Shown piece by piece: positions 15,585 through 25,170 of a stretch of 64,000 nucleotides of DNA. The notes beneath the pieces are model-generated. The model made no database searches and was not told the DNA's origin. It saw only the letters and a list, made by a program, of their open reading frames with translations. The DNA lies in the NCBI GenBank assembly GCA_017443845.1, contig JAFSXX010000006.1, positions 1 to 64,000 of the forward strand. The letters are read 5' to 3'. Each line of letters opens with the position of its first letter. The stretch's first letter is position 1. The position numbers and the translations under genes are program-made. The DNA comes from Bacteroidales bacterium. Lineage in GTDB: Bacteria; Bacteroidota; Bacteroidia; Bacteroidales; UBA932.

Positions 15585-16943
15585 TCAGTCTATATCTTCG
15601 TATTCGTTCTTGTAAATCATAGTGGGATATTCGCCCGTGAAGCAGCCGAGGCAGAGTTCCTTCCGGCCGCGGCAGGAGGCTATCGCGGACTCGGGGCTGA
15701 GGAAGCCCACCGAATCGGCACCAAGGGCGATGCATACCTGGCGGAGCGACTTGTCGTTGCAGAGCAGCTCGCTGTGGGTGGAGTTATTCACTCCGTAATA
15801 GCAGGGAAACTTGGTCATAGGGCTGGCGATACGCACGTGGACCTCGCTGGCCCCGGCCTCGCGCAGCATCTTGACTATATTGGTACAGGTCGTGCCCCTG
15901 ACGAGGGAGTCGTCCACCAGCACCACGCGTTTGTAGCGCACGATGGAGGGCAATGCGGAGAGCTTCATCTTGACGCCGTTCTCCCGCATCGCGGCCGAAG
16001 GCTCGATGAAGGTGCGGCCCACATATTTGCTCTTGATCAGGCCCATCTCATAGGGGATGCCGGAGGCCTCGGCATAGCCCATGGCGGCGCTGAGGCTCGA
16101 ATCGGGGACGCCGATGACGATATCGGCATCGGCCGGAGCCTCCTGATAGAGGCGGCGGCCCGACTCCTTGCGGTACGAATGGACGTTGCAGCCGTCGATG
16201 TCGCTGTCGGGGCGCGAATAGTAGATGTACTCCATCGCGCAGAGCTTGTGCCTCTGGAACTGCGAATAGCGGCGCGTTCGGATGCCGTGGTGGTCGATTG
16301 TGATCAGCTCACCCGGCTCGATGTCACGGATGAATTTGGCTCCGATGAGTTCGAAGGAACAGCTCTCGCTGCTTATCACATAGGCGTTGCCCAGGCGGCC
16401 GAGGCAGAGCGGCTTTATGCCGAACTTGTCGCGGCAGGCATATATGCGGTTCTTGGTCAGGATCAGGAAAGTATAACCGCCCTCCATCATATTGAGCGCG
16501 TCAACAATGGTGAAGATGCGGGGTCCGGGCTTCTCTTTTTTGATAAGATGCGCCAGGAGTTCGGCATCCGATTCGCCCTGAAAGAGGCTTCCGCGGTCCT
16601 CGAGCCAGTCGCGGATGAGCGAGGCGTTGACCAGGCAGCCGTCGCTGGCGATGGCATAGTCGCCCGACATGTGGCGGAAGAAGAGCGGCTGGCAATGGAC
16701 CGAAGGATGCAGCATACCGTCGTACGCCACGTTGCCGATACCGAGGATGCCCTCCATCTTGGAGAGATTCGATTCGGTAAAGACTTCGTTGACCCGGCCG
16801 CGGCCGCTGACATTGAAGGCCTCGCCGTCCGAATTGAAGGTGACGATTCCGGCGGTATCCTGTCCGCGGTGCTGCAGGGCGTGCAGGCCGTAATAGATAA
16901 TGCGCGACGCATCGGGAGCGCCGTATATTCCGAAAAGGCCCAT
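15585..16943 (-). CDS. purF: Amidophosphoribosyltransferase with a degenerate glutaminase domain
   Basis: 452 residues. PurF makes phosphoribosylamine from PRPP and glutamine. The phosphoribosyltransferase half is intact (GVPDSSLSAAMGYAEASGIP; PRPP loop VVLVDDSLVRGTTC), and the four Cys that bind the 4Fe-4S cluster in the Bacillus-type enzyme are kept (LCAMEY, FPCYYG, LCLGC). The N-terminal glutaminase half is not normal: the protein begins M-GLFGIYG, without the Cys that should follow Met as nucleophile; the upstream codons do not supply one. The Arg expected in GHVRY is Ala73 (GNVAYDG), and the oxyanion-hole Asn of HNGNLVN is Asp101 (SDGCLVN). I infer it cannot use glutamine and depends on ammonia or on another amidotransferase. 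The fold is still in frame, so this is not plain decay. Confidence 0.93.
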   Translation of the reverse strand: MGLFGIYGAPDASRIIYYGLHALQHRGQDTAGIVTFNSDGEAFNVSGRGRVNEVFTESNLSKMEGILGIGNVAYDGMLHPSVHCQPLFFRHMSGDYAIASDGCLVNASLIRDWLEDRGSLFQGESDAELLAHLIKKEKPGPRIFTIVDALNMMEGGYTFLILTKNRIYACRDKFGIKPLCLGRLGNAYVISSESCSFELIGAKFIRDIEPGELITIDHHGIRTRRYSQFQRHKLCAMEYIYYSRPDSDIDGCNVHSYRKESGRRLYQEAPADADIVIGVPDSSLSAAMGYAEASGIPYEMGLIKSKYVGRTFIEPSAAMRENGVKMKLSALPSIVRYKRVVLVDDSLVRGTTCTNIVKMLREAGASEVHVRIASPMTKFPCYYGVNNSTHSELLCNDKSLRQVCIALGADSVGFLSPESAIASCRGRKELCLGCFTGEYPTMIYKNEYEDID

Positions 16944-16947
16944 AGCG

Positions 16948-17664
16948 TCAGTCCTTCACTTTTTCGAGCCTTGCGAGCACCTCGCGGTATGCGTCGCAGA
17001 CTCCGCCCATATCATAACGGAAGCGGTCCTTGTCCATTATCTCGCCCGTCCTTGAGTCACAGAGGCGGCAGGTATCGGGAGTGATCTCATCGGCCACGAT
17101 GATGCGTCCGCCGGGGGTACGGCCCATCTCGAGTTTGAAATCGACCAGGGTGATGCCCGCACTTGCGAAGAGGCCGGTCAAATATTCATTCACTCGCCTG
17201 AGGGTCTCCTTGATTCCGTCGAGTTCCTCGTATGTGACTATGCCCAATGCCACCGCGTGATGCTGGTTGATGCTGGGAAAACCGGCGGCGGCATTGTTGT
17301 AGCGCAGCTCATAGATTACGTTGGAGGGCTTTGTTCCGGGCTCCACGTTGAGCAGGCGGGCGGTGCTGCCGGCGATGACGTTGCGCACGATGAACTGCAT
17401 GGGGATGATATCGACCTTCTCGCAGAGCTGCTCGCAGTCGCCGACTGTCGCTATGTAATGGGTAGGTATCCCCTGCTCCTCCAGCTTTCTGAAAATCAGG
17501 GAAGAAATCTGGCAATTGACGGCGCCTTTGCCATTGAGGACAGCCTTTTTGATGCTGTGGAAAGCCGCCGTGAGATCCTTGAAACGGATCAGGACGGTAT
17601 CTTCCGCGTCTGTGGCATAGACGGTCTTGTCCTTGCCTTCGATGATCAATTCTTCTATTTTCAT
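16948..17664 (-). CDS. purC: SAICAR synthetase
   Basis: 238 residues. It joins CAIR and aspartate with ATP. The start [17 protein letters not shown], the PMQFIVRNVIAGSTARLL segment and VDFKLEMGRTPGGRIIVADEITPDTCRL are diagnostic. It overlaps the purL stop by 4 nt (ATGA) and ends 4 bp before purF. Confidence 0.97.
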   Translation of the reverse strand: MKIEELIIEGKDKTVYATDAEDTVLIRFKDLTAAFHSIKKAVLNGKGAVNCQISSLIFRKLEEQGIPTHYIATVGDCEQLCEKVDIIPMQFIVRNVIAGSTARLLNVEPGTKPSNVIYELRYNNAAAGFPSINQHHAVALGIVTYEELDGIKETLRRVNEYLTGLFASAGITLVDFKLEMGRTPGGRIIVADEITPDTCRLCDSRTGEIMDKDRFRYDMGGVCDAYREVLARLEKVKD

Positions 17665-20600
17665 TTTTTATTGAAATATTTGACGGCATTCTCGAACAGG
17701 GGCTGCTCCAGATTGCCGGTTATGTTCTTGAAAAGTCCGCTTTCGTAGCGCTCGCTGTGGCCCATCTTGCCAAGGATGCGGCCGTCGGGGCTGATTATGC
17801 CCTCGATGGCGTAATACGATCCGTTGGGGTTGTAGGGCGATTCCATCGTAGGGCCGCCGGCCACCGGATCGGCATACTGGAACGCCACCTGTCCGCGCTC
17901 GTAGAGATAGCGGGCCTCCTCCTCGGAAACCACGAACTTGCCCTCTCCGTGGCTCACGGCGATGGTATGGGTCTGGCCGGGCACGAAACCGGAGAGCCAG
18001 GGCGATGCGGTGGAGACGACACAGGTAGTGACCATACAGGAGACGTGGCGGTTGATGTCGTTGCGGAAGAGGGTCGGCGAGGTCGGGGTCACCTTTCCGA
18101 GCCGGCCGTAAGGCAGCAGGCCGCTCTTGACAAGGGCCTGGAAGCCGTTGCAGATGCCGAGGATCAGGCCGCCGCGGTCGAGCAGGGCGTGGATCTGCGC
18201 TGCAACCTCCGCATTGCCGAGGACGGTGGCGATGAACTTGCCGCTGCCGTCGGGCTCATCTCCCGCCGAGAAACCGCCGACGAGGGCCAGGATATGGCAC
18301 TGCGAGAGCTTGAGGCACATATCCTCGATAGACGAGTGCACGTCCTCCGCGGTCAGGTTGCGGAATACTCCGAACGTCACCTCGGCTCCGGCGCGGCGGA
18401 AGGCCTTGGCCGTATCGTAATCGCAGTTCGAACCGGGGAAGACGGGGATATATACATTAGGGTGCTCCACGGGCTCGCCAGGATAGACGGCGACCTTGGG
18501 AGTCGGGATGACGCCCGTCCCGACGGGACGCACGTCGATCTGCCCGGCCTCGCACACCTGCGGGAACACCTTGTTGTAACGCTCATTGTAGGCGCGGCGC
18601 ATATCCTTGACGAGGATTTCCGTTCCGTTGACCTTAAGCAGGGGTTCTTCGAGCACCACGCCGAGCTTGACGGCCGAGGGGAAGTCGAGTTCCGAATTGG
18701 CCTCGACCACGATGGAGCCGGGATTCTTGCGGAAGAACTCCCCCTCCTCGATGGAGATCTGCGCTCCGCGGAGGTTTCCGAAGCACATCTTCGTGACGGC
18801 TTCGGCGACGCCTCCCTGCTCGGCGGCCCAGGCGGAGACAATGGTGCCGTCCCCTATCCTGGAATTGACATAGTTCCAGTTGGACTTGAGCACTCCGATA
18901 TCGGGCATTCCGTTGGCGTGCGCCTTGTGCTTTATGAGGTATATGAAGTTTCCGGGGGTCTTGAATTCGGTGGAGATAACCTTCGACGCCTTGACGGGAG
19001 TGATTCCGAAGGCTATCAGGGTCGGGGGCACATTGAGGTGCTCGAAGGTGCCGCTCATGGAGTCCTTGCCTCCGATGGAGGGAAGGCCGAGAGCCACCTG
19101 CATCTTGAGGGCGCCCAGCAGTGCGGCGAGGGGTTTGCCCCAACTGTGGGGGTCGTGGGTCATACGCTCGAAGTACTCCTGGTAGGAGAAGCTCATCGTA
19201 TCCCACTTTCCGCCCGCGGCAACGACCTTGGTGCAAGCCTCGACCACGGCATAGGCGGCGCCGTGGTAAGGGCTCCACTCGGAGAGATAGGGGTCGAAGC
19301 CGTATGCCATCATGCTCGCCGTGTCGGTGAATCCCTCGACCGGGAGCTTCTGCACGGAGACCTGGGTCGGGGTAGCCTGGGTGCGGCCGCCGTAAGGCAT
19401 CAAGACGGTGGAGCGGCCCACAGTGGAGTCGAACATCTCAATCATTCCCTTCTGGGAGGCCACATTCGGCGAGGACATCACGTTCGCAAGCCTGTCGCGG
19501 AGATGCTCCCCTTCAGGAGCCACGACAAACGGGTCCTTCTCCTCGACGGGGCCGATGCAGGCCTCGGCATAATGCCTGGCCCCGGCGCTGTCGATGAATT
19601 CGCGGGAGAGGTCGGCCACCTTCTCGGCGCCGTTCCAGATGCGCATTCGGCCCGAATCGGTAACGTCGGCCACATAGGTGACCTCGATATTCTCCTCGGC
19701 GCAGTATTTCTCGAACTCTCCGCGGTCCTTGGCCTCGATCACGACAGCCATACGCTCCTGCGACTCGCTGATGGAGAGTTCGGTGGAGTTGAGGCCGGCA
19801 TATTTGACGGGAACGCGGTCGATATGGATTTCGAGGCCGTCGGCCAGCTCGCCGATCGCGACGCTGACTCCTCCGGCTCCGAAGTCGTTGGATTTCTTGA
19901 TGAGACGGGTAACCTCGCTGCGGCGGAATAGCCTCTGGAGCTTGCGCTCCTCAGGGGCGTTGCCCTTCTGCACCTCGCTGCCGCAGGTCTCGAGCGAAGC
20001 CTCGGTATGCTCCTTGGATGCTCCCGTGGCTCCGCCGATGCCGTCACGTCCGGTGCGGCCGCCGAGCATCAGGATGACATCGCCCGGCGCGGGACTCTCG
20101 CGGCGGACATTGGAGGCCTTGACGGCGCCGACCACGGCTCCGACCTCCATCCTCTTGGCCACATATCCGGGATGGTATATTTCGCGGACGTGGGTGGCCG
20201 CCAGGCCTATCTGGTTGCCATAGCTGGAGTATCCCTGGGCAGCCTTGCGGGTGATGACCTTCTGGGGCAGCTTGCCGGGAATCGTCTCGGAGACGCTCTT
20301 GCAGATGTCGCCGGCTCCGGTCACGCGCATAGCCTGATAGATGTAGGCGCGGCCCGACAGGGGGTCGCGGATCGCTCCGCCCAGACAGGTGGAGGCTCCG
20401 CCGAAAGGCTCTATCTCGGTAGGATGGTTGTGGGTCTCGTTCTTGAACTGCAGCAGCCACTTCTCAACCTGGCCATCGACATCCACGTCGATGAAGATGC
20501 TGCAGGCGTTATTCTCCTCGCTGCGTTCCTGGTCGTCGAGAAGCCCCTTCTTCGAGAGATAGCGGGCGCCGATGGTAGCCAGTTCCATAAGGCAGAGGCT

Positions 20601-21389
20601 CTTGCCCTCGCGGCCGAGCTCCCTGCGGATGGAGTGGAACTCCCCGAGTTCGGATTCGAGCTCCTCCTTAAGGAATGAGTCGTCGATCCTGATGGATGTG
20701 AGTTCGGTGGTAAAGGTCGTATGGCGGCAGTGGTCGCTCCAATACGTATCGAGGATGCGGAGCTCGGTCTCGGTGGGCTGGCGCCCCTCCTTGCGGAAGT
20801 AGAGCGCGACCTCGCGCAGGTCGTCGTCGTTCATCGCCAGGCCCCAGTCCTTGCGGAAGGCGGGATAATCCTCCTCCTTCATCCGGGTGAAGCCGTCGAG
20901 GGGCCTCAGCGGCTTTATATCCGCATTCTCGGCGAAACTGAGCTTCGAGAGGTCCTTCTCGCGCGACTCGACCGCATTGATATAATAATGCCGGATGGCC
21001 GCAAGGGCGCTGTCCGGCAGGTCGTCGTCAAAGACAAGCAGGCGTGCGCTGCGTATCCTGACATCGGCGGAAGGCTCTATAAGGTGGACACAGTCCACGG
21101 CCGAAGATGCCCTCTGGTCGAACTGGCCGGGAATGAATTCCACGGCCAGGGTGCGTTTCCCTACGAGGGGGAAATCGTCTTCGACGGTATCGGTAACCTT
21201 CTCGCCGAAAACGGTGTAACGGCACTTCTCCAGCAAATCGTCGCTGAATCCGTCGAGGTCATATACATTTATGAACCGGAGTTCCTTCAGGTCCAGGGAG
21301 AGATTCTCGTTGAGCTCTCTCAGGAGGCTTTCTGCCTCGACCCTGAATCCCGGCTTCTTCTCTACGAATATTCTTCTGGTCTGGGTCAT
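17661..21389 (-). CDS. purL: Phosphoribosylformylglycinamidine synthase, large single-chain type
   Basis: 1242 residues, the large form in which PurS-, PurL- and PurQ-like parts are one chain. It turns FGAR, glutamine and ATP into FGAM. The N-terminal part is PurS-like; the ATP-binding parts include [20 protein letters not shown] and IGGKDSMSG; the C-terminal glutaminase (from about residue 975, [15 protein letters not shown]) has its Cys in [13 protein letters not shown] and the His in SHGEGKF. So, unlike PurF next door, this glutaminase keeps its catalytic residues. It overlaps purE and purC by 4 nt each. Confidence 0.98.
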   Translation of the reverse strand: MTQTRRIFVEKKPGFRVEAESLLRELNENLSLDLKELRFINVYDLDGFSDDLLEKCRYTVFGEKVTDTVEDDFPLVGKRTLAVEFIPGQFDQRASSAVDCVHLIEPSADVRIRSARLLVFDDDLPDSALAAIRHYYINAVESREKDLSKLSFAENADIKPLRPLDGFTRMKEEDYPAFRKDWGLAMNDDDLREVALYFRKEGRQPTETELRILDTYWSDHCRHTTFTTELTSIRIDDSFLKEELESELGEFHSIRRELGREGKSLCLMELATIGARYLSKKGLLDDQERSEENNACSIFIDVDVDGQVEKWLLQFKNETHNHPTEIEPFGGASTCLGGAIRDPLSGRAYIYQAMRVTGAGDICKSVSETIPGKLPQKVITRKAAQGYSSYGNQIGLAATHVREIYHPGYVAKRMEVGAVVGAVKASNVRRESPAPGDVILMLGGRTGRDGIGGATGASKEHTEASLETCGSEVQKGNAPEERKLQRLFRRSEVTRLIKKSNDFGAGGVSVAIGELADGLEIHIDRVPVKYAGLNSTELSISESQERMAVVIEAKDRGEFEKYCAEENIEVTYVADVTDSGRMRIWNGAEKVADLSREFIDSAGARHYAEACIGPVEEKDPFVVAPEGEHLRDRLANVMSSPNVASQKGMIEMFDSTVGRSTVLMPYGGRTQATPTQVSVQKLPVEGFTDTASMMAYGFDPYLSEWSPYHGAAYAVVEACTKVVAAGGKWDTMSFSYQEYFERMTHDPHSWGKPLAALLGALKMQVALGLPSIGGKDSMSGTFEHLNVPPTLIAFGITPVKASKVISTEFKTPGNFIYLIKHKAHANGMPDIGVLKSNWNYVNSRIGDGTIVSAWAAEQGGVAEAVTKMCFGNLRGAQISIEEGEFFRKNPGSIVVEANSELDFPSAVKLGVVLEEPLLKVNGTEILVKDMRRAYNERYNKVFPQVCEAGQIDVRPVGTGVIPTPKVAVYPGEPVEHPNVYIPVFPGSNCDYDTAKAFRRAGAEVTFGVFRNLTAEDVHSSIEDMCLKLSQCHILALVGGFSAGDEPDGSGKFIATVLGNAEVAAQIHALLDRGGLILGICNGFQALVKSGLLPYGRLGKVTPTSPTLFRNDINRHVSCMVTTCVVSTASPWLSGFVPGQTHTIAVSHGEGKFVVSEEEARYLYERGQVAFQYADPVAGGPTMESPYNPNGSYYAIEGIISPDGRILGKMGHSERYESGLFKNITGNLEQPLFENAVKYFNKK

Positions 21390-21856
21390 ATTGTAGTATT
21401 GAGGATTTTATCGCGCTGGGCCGCGCGGAAAGCTTTGAGTTTGGCATCGAGCGAGGGTTCGCCGAGTGCCAGTATGGAGATGGCCAGCAGCCCCGCGTTC
21501 TTGGAGCCGTTGACCGCTACCGTAGCTACGGGGATGCCGGATGGCATCTGGACCATCGAAAGCAGCGCGTCCATCCCGCCGAACGCCTTGCCGGCGACAG
21601 GGACTCCGATAACGGGTATGGTGGTGAATGCCGCCGTGACTCCGGGCAGATGCGCAGCTCCGCCCGCACCGGCTATGATGACGCCGATCCCCCGCTCCTG
21701 AGCCGTCCGGGCATATTCCGCCAGGACATCCGGAGCGCGATGGGCGCTGATTACACGTTTTTCGAACGGTACTCCGAACTCCTCCAGCACCTCGAAAGCT
21801 GGAGTCATCACATCGAGGTCGCTGGTGGACCCCATTATTACGCCGACTTTCAACAT
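21386..21856 (-). CDS. purE: N5-carboxyaminoimidazole ribonucleotide mutase / AIR carboxylase
   Basis: 156 residues from the start at 21856 ([13 protein letters not shown]); a longer upstream start is possible but less like the family. It isomerises N5-CAIR to CAIR (class I) or carboxylates AIR directly (class II). [17 protein letters not shown] and [10 protein letters not shown] are the substrate loops. No purK is in the operon, so its class and the CO2 route are open. It is the first gene of the purE-L-C-F-M-N-H-D operon, with a promoter and a long palindrome just upstream. Confidence 0.95.
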   Translation of the reverse strand: MLKVGVIMGSTSDLDVMTPAFEVLEEFGVPFEKRVISAHRAPDVLAEYARTAQERGIGVIIAGAGGAAHLPGVTAAFTTIPVIGVPVAGKAFGGMDALLSMVQMPSGIPVATVAVNGSKNAGLLAISILALGEPSLDAKLKAFRAAQRDKILNTTI

Positions 21857-21882
21857 AAAATAATCAGATTGATTCAATGAAC

Positions 21883-21934
21883 AGTAACGTTTGTATTAAA
21901 ATACAAAGTTACTCAATCCTCCGATTAAAACGAA
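21883..21934 (-). promoter_or_regulatory. Purine operon promoter overlapped by a 31-bp imperfect palindrome
   Basis: On the minus strand TTCG (21934-21931), 19 bp, TAACTTTG (21911-21904). The -7 box lies inside an inverted repeat, 21883-21913: AGTAAC(G)TTTGTATT and its complement around two central bases, with a single bulged base. This is a good candidate operator for a purine regulator; none is known to me for this group. Confidence 0.7.
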
Positions 21935-21968
21935 GGGTGTTGACAACTTTCTCAAAACTTAGTTTTTC

Positions 21969-21999
21969 TTGGCTTTTTACCTCAAAAGTGCTAACTTTG
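21969..21999 (+). promoter_or_regulatory. Pyrimidine operon promoter
   Basis: TTGG (21969-21972), 19 bp, TAACTTTG (21992-21999). Transcription should begin near 22004-22006, giving a leader of about 74 nt. Confidence 0.82.
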
Positions 22000-22014
22000 C
22001 CGAAACGGAAATCG

Positions 22015-22041
22015 ATGAAAGTTTATCCTCATAGTTTTTGA
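22015..22041 (+). CDS. Putative leader peptide MKVYPHSF of the pyr operon
   Basis: ATG AAA GTT TAT CCT CAT AGT TTT TGA, eight codons, about 10 nt into the predicted transcript and ending 8 nt before the terminator stem. The message is U-rich (GUUUAU...AGUUUUUGA), as in leaders where RNA polymerase pausing senses UTP. A second frame, MNLTTGKSSFF (22042-22077), begins at the base after this stop codon, runs through the hairpin and ends one base before pyrC's ATG. Coding is inferred from position only. Confidence 0.5.
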   Translation: MKVYPHSF

Positions 22042-22049
22042 ATGAATCT

Positions 22050-22075
22050 GACGACTGGCAAGTCGTCTTTTTTTT
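22050..22075 (+). terminator. Attenuator-like intrinsic terminator directly before pyrC
   Basis: A perfect stem GACGACT-GGCA-AGTCGTC (22050-22067) followed by eight T (22068-22075). It lies inside the leader, between the pyr promoter and the ATG at 22079, so it can only act by premature termination. It is structurally like the UTP-controlled attenuator of enterobacterial pyrBI, but the sequence is unrelated. Confidence 0.85.
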
Positions 22076-22078
22076 GAT

Positions 22079-23509
22079 ATGGCGGAGATTATTCTTCTTA
22101 AAAACGCGATGCTGTGCGACTCCCGGAGGTGCCGCCCGGCTGACATCCTCATCAAGGACGGCATAATCCTCAAGACCGCATCCTACCTGGACGATGCCGC
22201 GGTGGCGGCGGCAGGCCCACTGCGCAAAGAGACCGTGTTCCGCAGGTACAACCTAGACGGATGCATAGTCACCCGCGCGCTGGCCGACGTGCACGTCCAT
22301 TTCCGCGTACCCGGCAGGCCCGACAAGGAGACCATCGCCACAGGAAGCGCGGCTGCGGCCCGCGGAGGATACTCCTGCGTCTGCCCGATGCCCAACCTCT
22401 CCCCCGTCCCCGATTCGCCCGAGCATCTCGAAGAGGAACTGAAACTCATCCGCAAGGAGGGCACAGTCGATATCCTGCCCTACGCCTCGATCACCCTCGA
22501 AAGGGCCGGAAAGCAGACGGTCGACGTGGCCGCACTAAAGGATAAGGCCGTAGCCTTTTCGGACGACGGCAGCGGCGTGCAGGACGAGGCGGTGATGCGT
22601 GAGTCGATGAGCCGGATCGCGGCCCAGGGATGCATCCTGGCAGCCCATTGCGAGGACAATTCGCTCCTCAAAGGCGGCTATATCCACGACGGCAGATATG
22701 CCGCGGCACACGGTCACAAGGGGATCTGCTCCCAGAGCGAATGGGGCCAGATCGAGCGCGACGCCCGCCTGGCCGAAGAGACCGGATGCAGTTACCACGT
22801 ATGCCATATCTCCACCAGGGAGAGCGTAGCGATAATCCGCGAGGCAAAGGCGCGCGGCGTGGACATCACCTGCGAAACCGCCCCCCACTACCTCACCCTC
22901 TGCGAGGATGACCTGCAGGAGGACGGACGCTTCAAGATGAATCCGCCCCTGCGCGCGGCGGAAGACAGGGAGGCCCTTATCGAGGCCCTGGCCGACGGTA
23001 CGATAGATATGATAGCGACCGACCACGCGCCCCACACAGCCGAGGAGAAGTCCAAGGGCCTTCAGGGCAGCGCGATGGGCATCGTGGGGCTGGAAACGGC
23101 ATTCAGCGTCCTCTATACCAAGCTCGTACGCACCGGCCGGATCAAGCTCGAACGGCTGGTGGAGGCTATGGCCGAGGCCCCGCGCAAGAGGTTCAGGCTC
23201 GATGAGAAGGCAGCCGCGGCGAAGGCTGCTGCCAGAAGCAGGAGCATCTTCGCCCGCAAGTCGAAGGAGCCCGAGGCCGGCATCCGCGAAGGCGATGCGG
23301 CCGACCTGGCGGTCTTCGACATCAGCCGCGAATATGTGATCGATCCCGAAGAGTTCAGGAGCAAAGGCCGCTCCACCCCCTTCGCCGGATGGAAGGTTTA
23401 CGGCAAATGCCTGCTGACATTCTGCAGGGGAAAGAAAGTATGGTCCGACGCATCCCTGGCCGGTTATGCGCAAGCACAGTCCGGGGCCGGAGGCGGAGGC
23501 TCAAGATAA
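22079..23509 (+). CDS. pyrC: Dihydroorotase
   Basis: 476 residues, amidohydrolase fold, class I. It closes carbamoyl aspartate to dihydroorotate. The metal motif DVHVHFRVPGRPDKET, the AHCEDNS and CHISTRESV His-bearing strands and the catalytic Asp in MIATDHAPHTAEEKS are all seen. A low-complexity Ala/Arg/Lys insertion (AAAKAAARSRSIFARKSKEP, about residues 382-401) lengthens it beyond the usual 430-450. First gene of the pyrC-K-D-F-E-B operon; its start codon is 3 nt after the attenuator T-run and has no Shine-Dalgarno sequence. Confidence 0.96.
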   Translation: MAEIILLKNAMLCDSRRCRPADILIKDGIILKTASYLDDAAVAAAGPLRKETVFRRYNLDGCIVTRALADVHVHFRVPGRPDKETIATGSAAAARGGYSCVCPMPNLSPVPDSPEHLEEELKLIRKEGTVDILPYASITLERAGKQTVDVAALKDKAVAFSDDGSGVQDEAVMRESMSRIAAQGCILAAHCEDNSLLKGGYIHDGRYAAAHGHKGICSQSEWGQIERDARLAEETGCSYHVCHISTRESVAIIREAKARGVDITCETAPHYLTLCEDDLQEDGRFKMNPPLRAAEDREALIEALADGTIDMIATDHAPHTAEEKSKGLQGSAMGIVGLETAFSVLYTKLVRTGRIKLERLVEAMAEAPRKRFRLDEKAAAAKAAARSRSIFARKSKEPEAGIREGDAADLAVFDISREYVIDPEEFRSKGRSTPFAGWKVYGKCLLTFCRGKKVWSDASLAGYAQAQSGAGGGGSR

Positions 23510-23518
23510 GACGACAAT

Positions 23519-24280
23519 ATGAAACAAGTATATCTGACTGTCAAAAGCAACGAACCGATTGCCGCCGGGACCTGGAAGATGGTCCTCGAGGGCGACACCT
23601 CGGCCGTTACCGGAAGCGGGCAGTTCGTGAACATCGCCCTGCCGGGGCTCTTCCTGAGGCGGCCGATATCGGTCTGCGACCTTTCGGAGGGCCTTCTCAC
23701 CCTTGTATATAAAGTAGTGGGGAAAGGTACGGACGCGATGTCCGCAATGGCCCCTGGCACGCGGCTGGACATCCTTACCGGCCTGGGGAACGGCTTCGAC
23801 GCGTCGGCCTGCGAGAGCAGCGCCCTGCTGCTGGGCGGTGGCGTGGGAACGGCTCCCCTGGTTCTTCTGACGAGGGAACTCAGGAGCCGCGGCAAGAGCG
23901 TTACCGTCCTTCTTGGCTTCAACAGGGCCGGCGAGGAGATGCTCGCGGCCGAACTCGAAGCCCTCGGCGCGAGGGTTGAGATCGCGACTCTCGACGGTTC
24001 GAAGGGCACACGCGGCTTTGTCACCGATATCCTGCATCAGAAGGCCGACGGTCCCGACGCCATAAGATACGACTATTTTTACGCCTGCGGGCCGATGCCG
24101 ATGCTCAAGGCGGTCTGCGGCGCCATCGACGCCCCCGGCGAGATGAGCCTCGAGGAGAGGATGGGATGCGGATTCGGCATCTGCTACGGATGCAGCTGCC
24201 ATACCGTCAACGGTCCCCGCCGCGTCTGCGCCGACGGCCCCGTTTTCAAGAAGGAGGATTTGATATGGCAATCGAAGTGA
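23519..24280 (+). CDS. pyrK: Dihydroorotate dehydrogenase electron-transfer subunit
   Basis: 253 residues, ferredoxin-reductase-like. It carries electrons from PyrD (class 1B) to NAD+ by FAD and a 2Fe-2S cluster. The FAD part has RRPISVCDL, the nucleotide part LLLGGGVGTAPLVLL, and the cluster-binding Cys lie in MGCGFGICYGCSCHT and RRVCADGPVF. It overlaps pyrD by 16 nt. Confidence 0.96.
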   Translation: MKQVYLTVKSNEPIAAGTWKMVLEGDTSAVTGSGQFVNIALPGLFLRRPISVCDLSEGLLTLVYKVVGKGTDAMSAMAPGTRLDILTGLGNGFDASACESSALLLGGGVGTAPLVLLTRELRSRGKSVTVLLGFNRAGEEMLAAELEALGARVEIATLDGSKGTRGFVTDILHQKADGPDAIRYDYFYACGPMPMLKAVCGAIDAPGEMSLEERMGCGFGICYGCSCHTVNGPRRVCADGPVFKKEDLIWQSK

Positions 24281-25170
24281 ACCTTTGCGGGGTCAGGCTC
24301 CGCAATCCGATAATCCCCGCGAGCGGCACCTTCGGCTTCGGTCTGGAGATGAAGGATGTCTATGACCTCAACCTGCTGGGCGGAATCTCCCTTAAGGGCA
24401 CGACCCGCGAGGCCCGATTCGGCAACGAGTGCCCGCGCATCGCGGAGTGCCCGGACGGAATGATCAACTCCGTGGGGCTTCAGAATCCGGGAATCGAAGT
24501 TTTTGTGAACGAGAAGCTCCCCGCGCTGCGGAAGATTTATTCCGGCGCCATAATAGCAAACATCAGCGGCTTCTCGGAGGATGAGTACCGCGAATGCTGC
24601 GAGAAGGCCGCACAGGCCCCCGAGGTGGATATCCTGGAGGTAAATATCTCCTGCCCCAACGTGCACGGCGGCGGTCTTGCTTTCGGCACGTCGGCGAAGG
24701 CGGCAGCCGGCATCACGCGCATAGCCAGGGAGGTCTCGAGCAAGCCGGTGTTCATCAAGCTCAGCCCCAATGTCACCGATATAGTGGAGATTGCCCGCGC
24801 CTGCGAGGATGCGGGAGCCGACGGCCTGACGCTGATAAATACGCTTCTGGGAATGCGGATCGACATCGTGCGGCGCCGCCCCGTCGTGGCGAACCGCTAC
24901 GGCGGCTTCTCGGGACGCGCCGTCTTCCCCATCGCCCTGAGGATGGTGAATCAGGTGGCGCGCGCCTGCAAGGTTCCCCTTATGGGCTGCGGCGGAGTAG
25001 CCACGGCCGAGGATGTCGTCGAGATGATGATGGCCGGAGCCACCGCGGTGCAGGTGGGGGCCGAGAATCTGCGCGATCCCTATGCGTGCAAGCGAATTAT
25101 AGAAGATCTTCCCGGAGTGATGTCACGTCTCGGGATCAAGGATATCAATGAAATAATCGGAATAGTATGA
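24265..25170 (+). CDS. pyrD: Dihydroorotate dehydrogenase, class 1B catalytic subunit
   Basis: 301 residues. The start at 24265 ([10 protein letters not shown]) is decided by a strong AAGGAGG 8 nt upstream. FMN barrel with [36 protein letters not shown] (catalytic Cys in the NISCPN loop), [10 protein letters not shown] and [12 protein letters not shown]. With PyrK it forms the NAD+-linked enzyme, which suits anaerobic or fumarate-independent growth. It overlaps pyrF by 4 nt. Confidence 0.97.
   Translation: MAIEVNLCGVRLRNPIIPASGTFGFGLEMKDVYDLNLLGGISLKGTTREARFGNECPRIAECPDGMINSVGLQNPGIEVFVNEKLPALRKIYSGAIIANISGFSEDEYRECCEKAAQAPEVDILEVNISCPNVHGGGLAFGTSAKAAAGITRIAREVSSKPVFIKLSPNVTDIVEIARACEDAGADGLTLINTLLGMRIDIVRRRPVVANRYGGFSGRAVFPIALRMVNQVARACKVPLMGCGGVATAEDVVEMMMAGATAVQVGAENLRDPYACKRIIEDLPGVMSRLGIKDINEIIGIV

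Noticed and set aside
15585..16943. PurF as a pseudogene
   Set aside because: The frame is open at full length and the PRPP site and Fe-S Cys are perfect; only the glutaminase residues are changed.
14613..17084. An 823-codon open frame on the plus strand
   Set aside because: It lies opposite purM and purF, which are certain. Long antisense frames are usual in G+C-rich DNA and this one has no known domain.
17757..19931. A 724-codon open frame on the plus strand
   Set aside because: Antisense to purL; low-complexity, His/Gly/Asp-rich composition and no domain.
21883..22078. A riboswitch of known class (PRPP, guanine, ppGpp) in the pur/pyr gap
   Set aside because: The leaders are too short and none of the conserved cores could be recognised.
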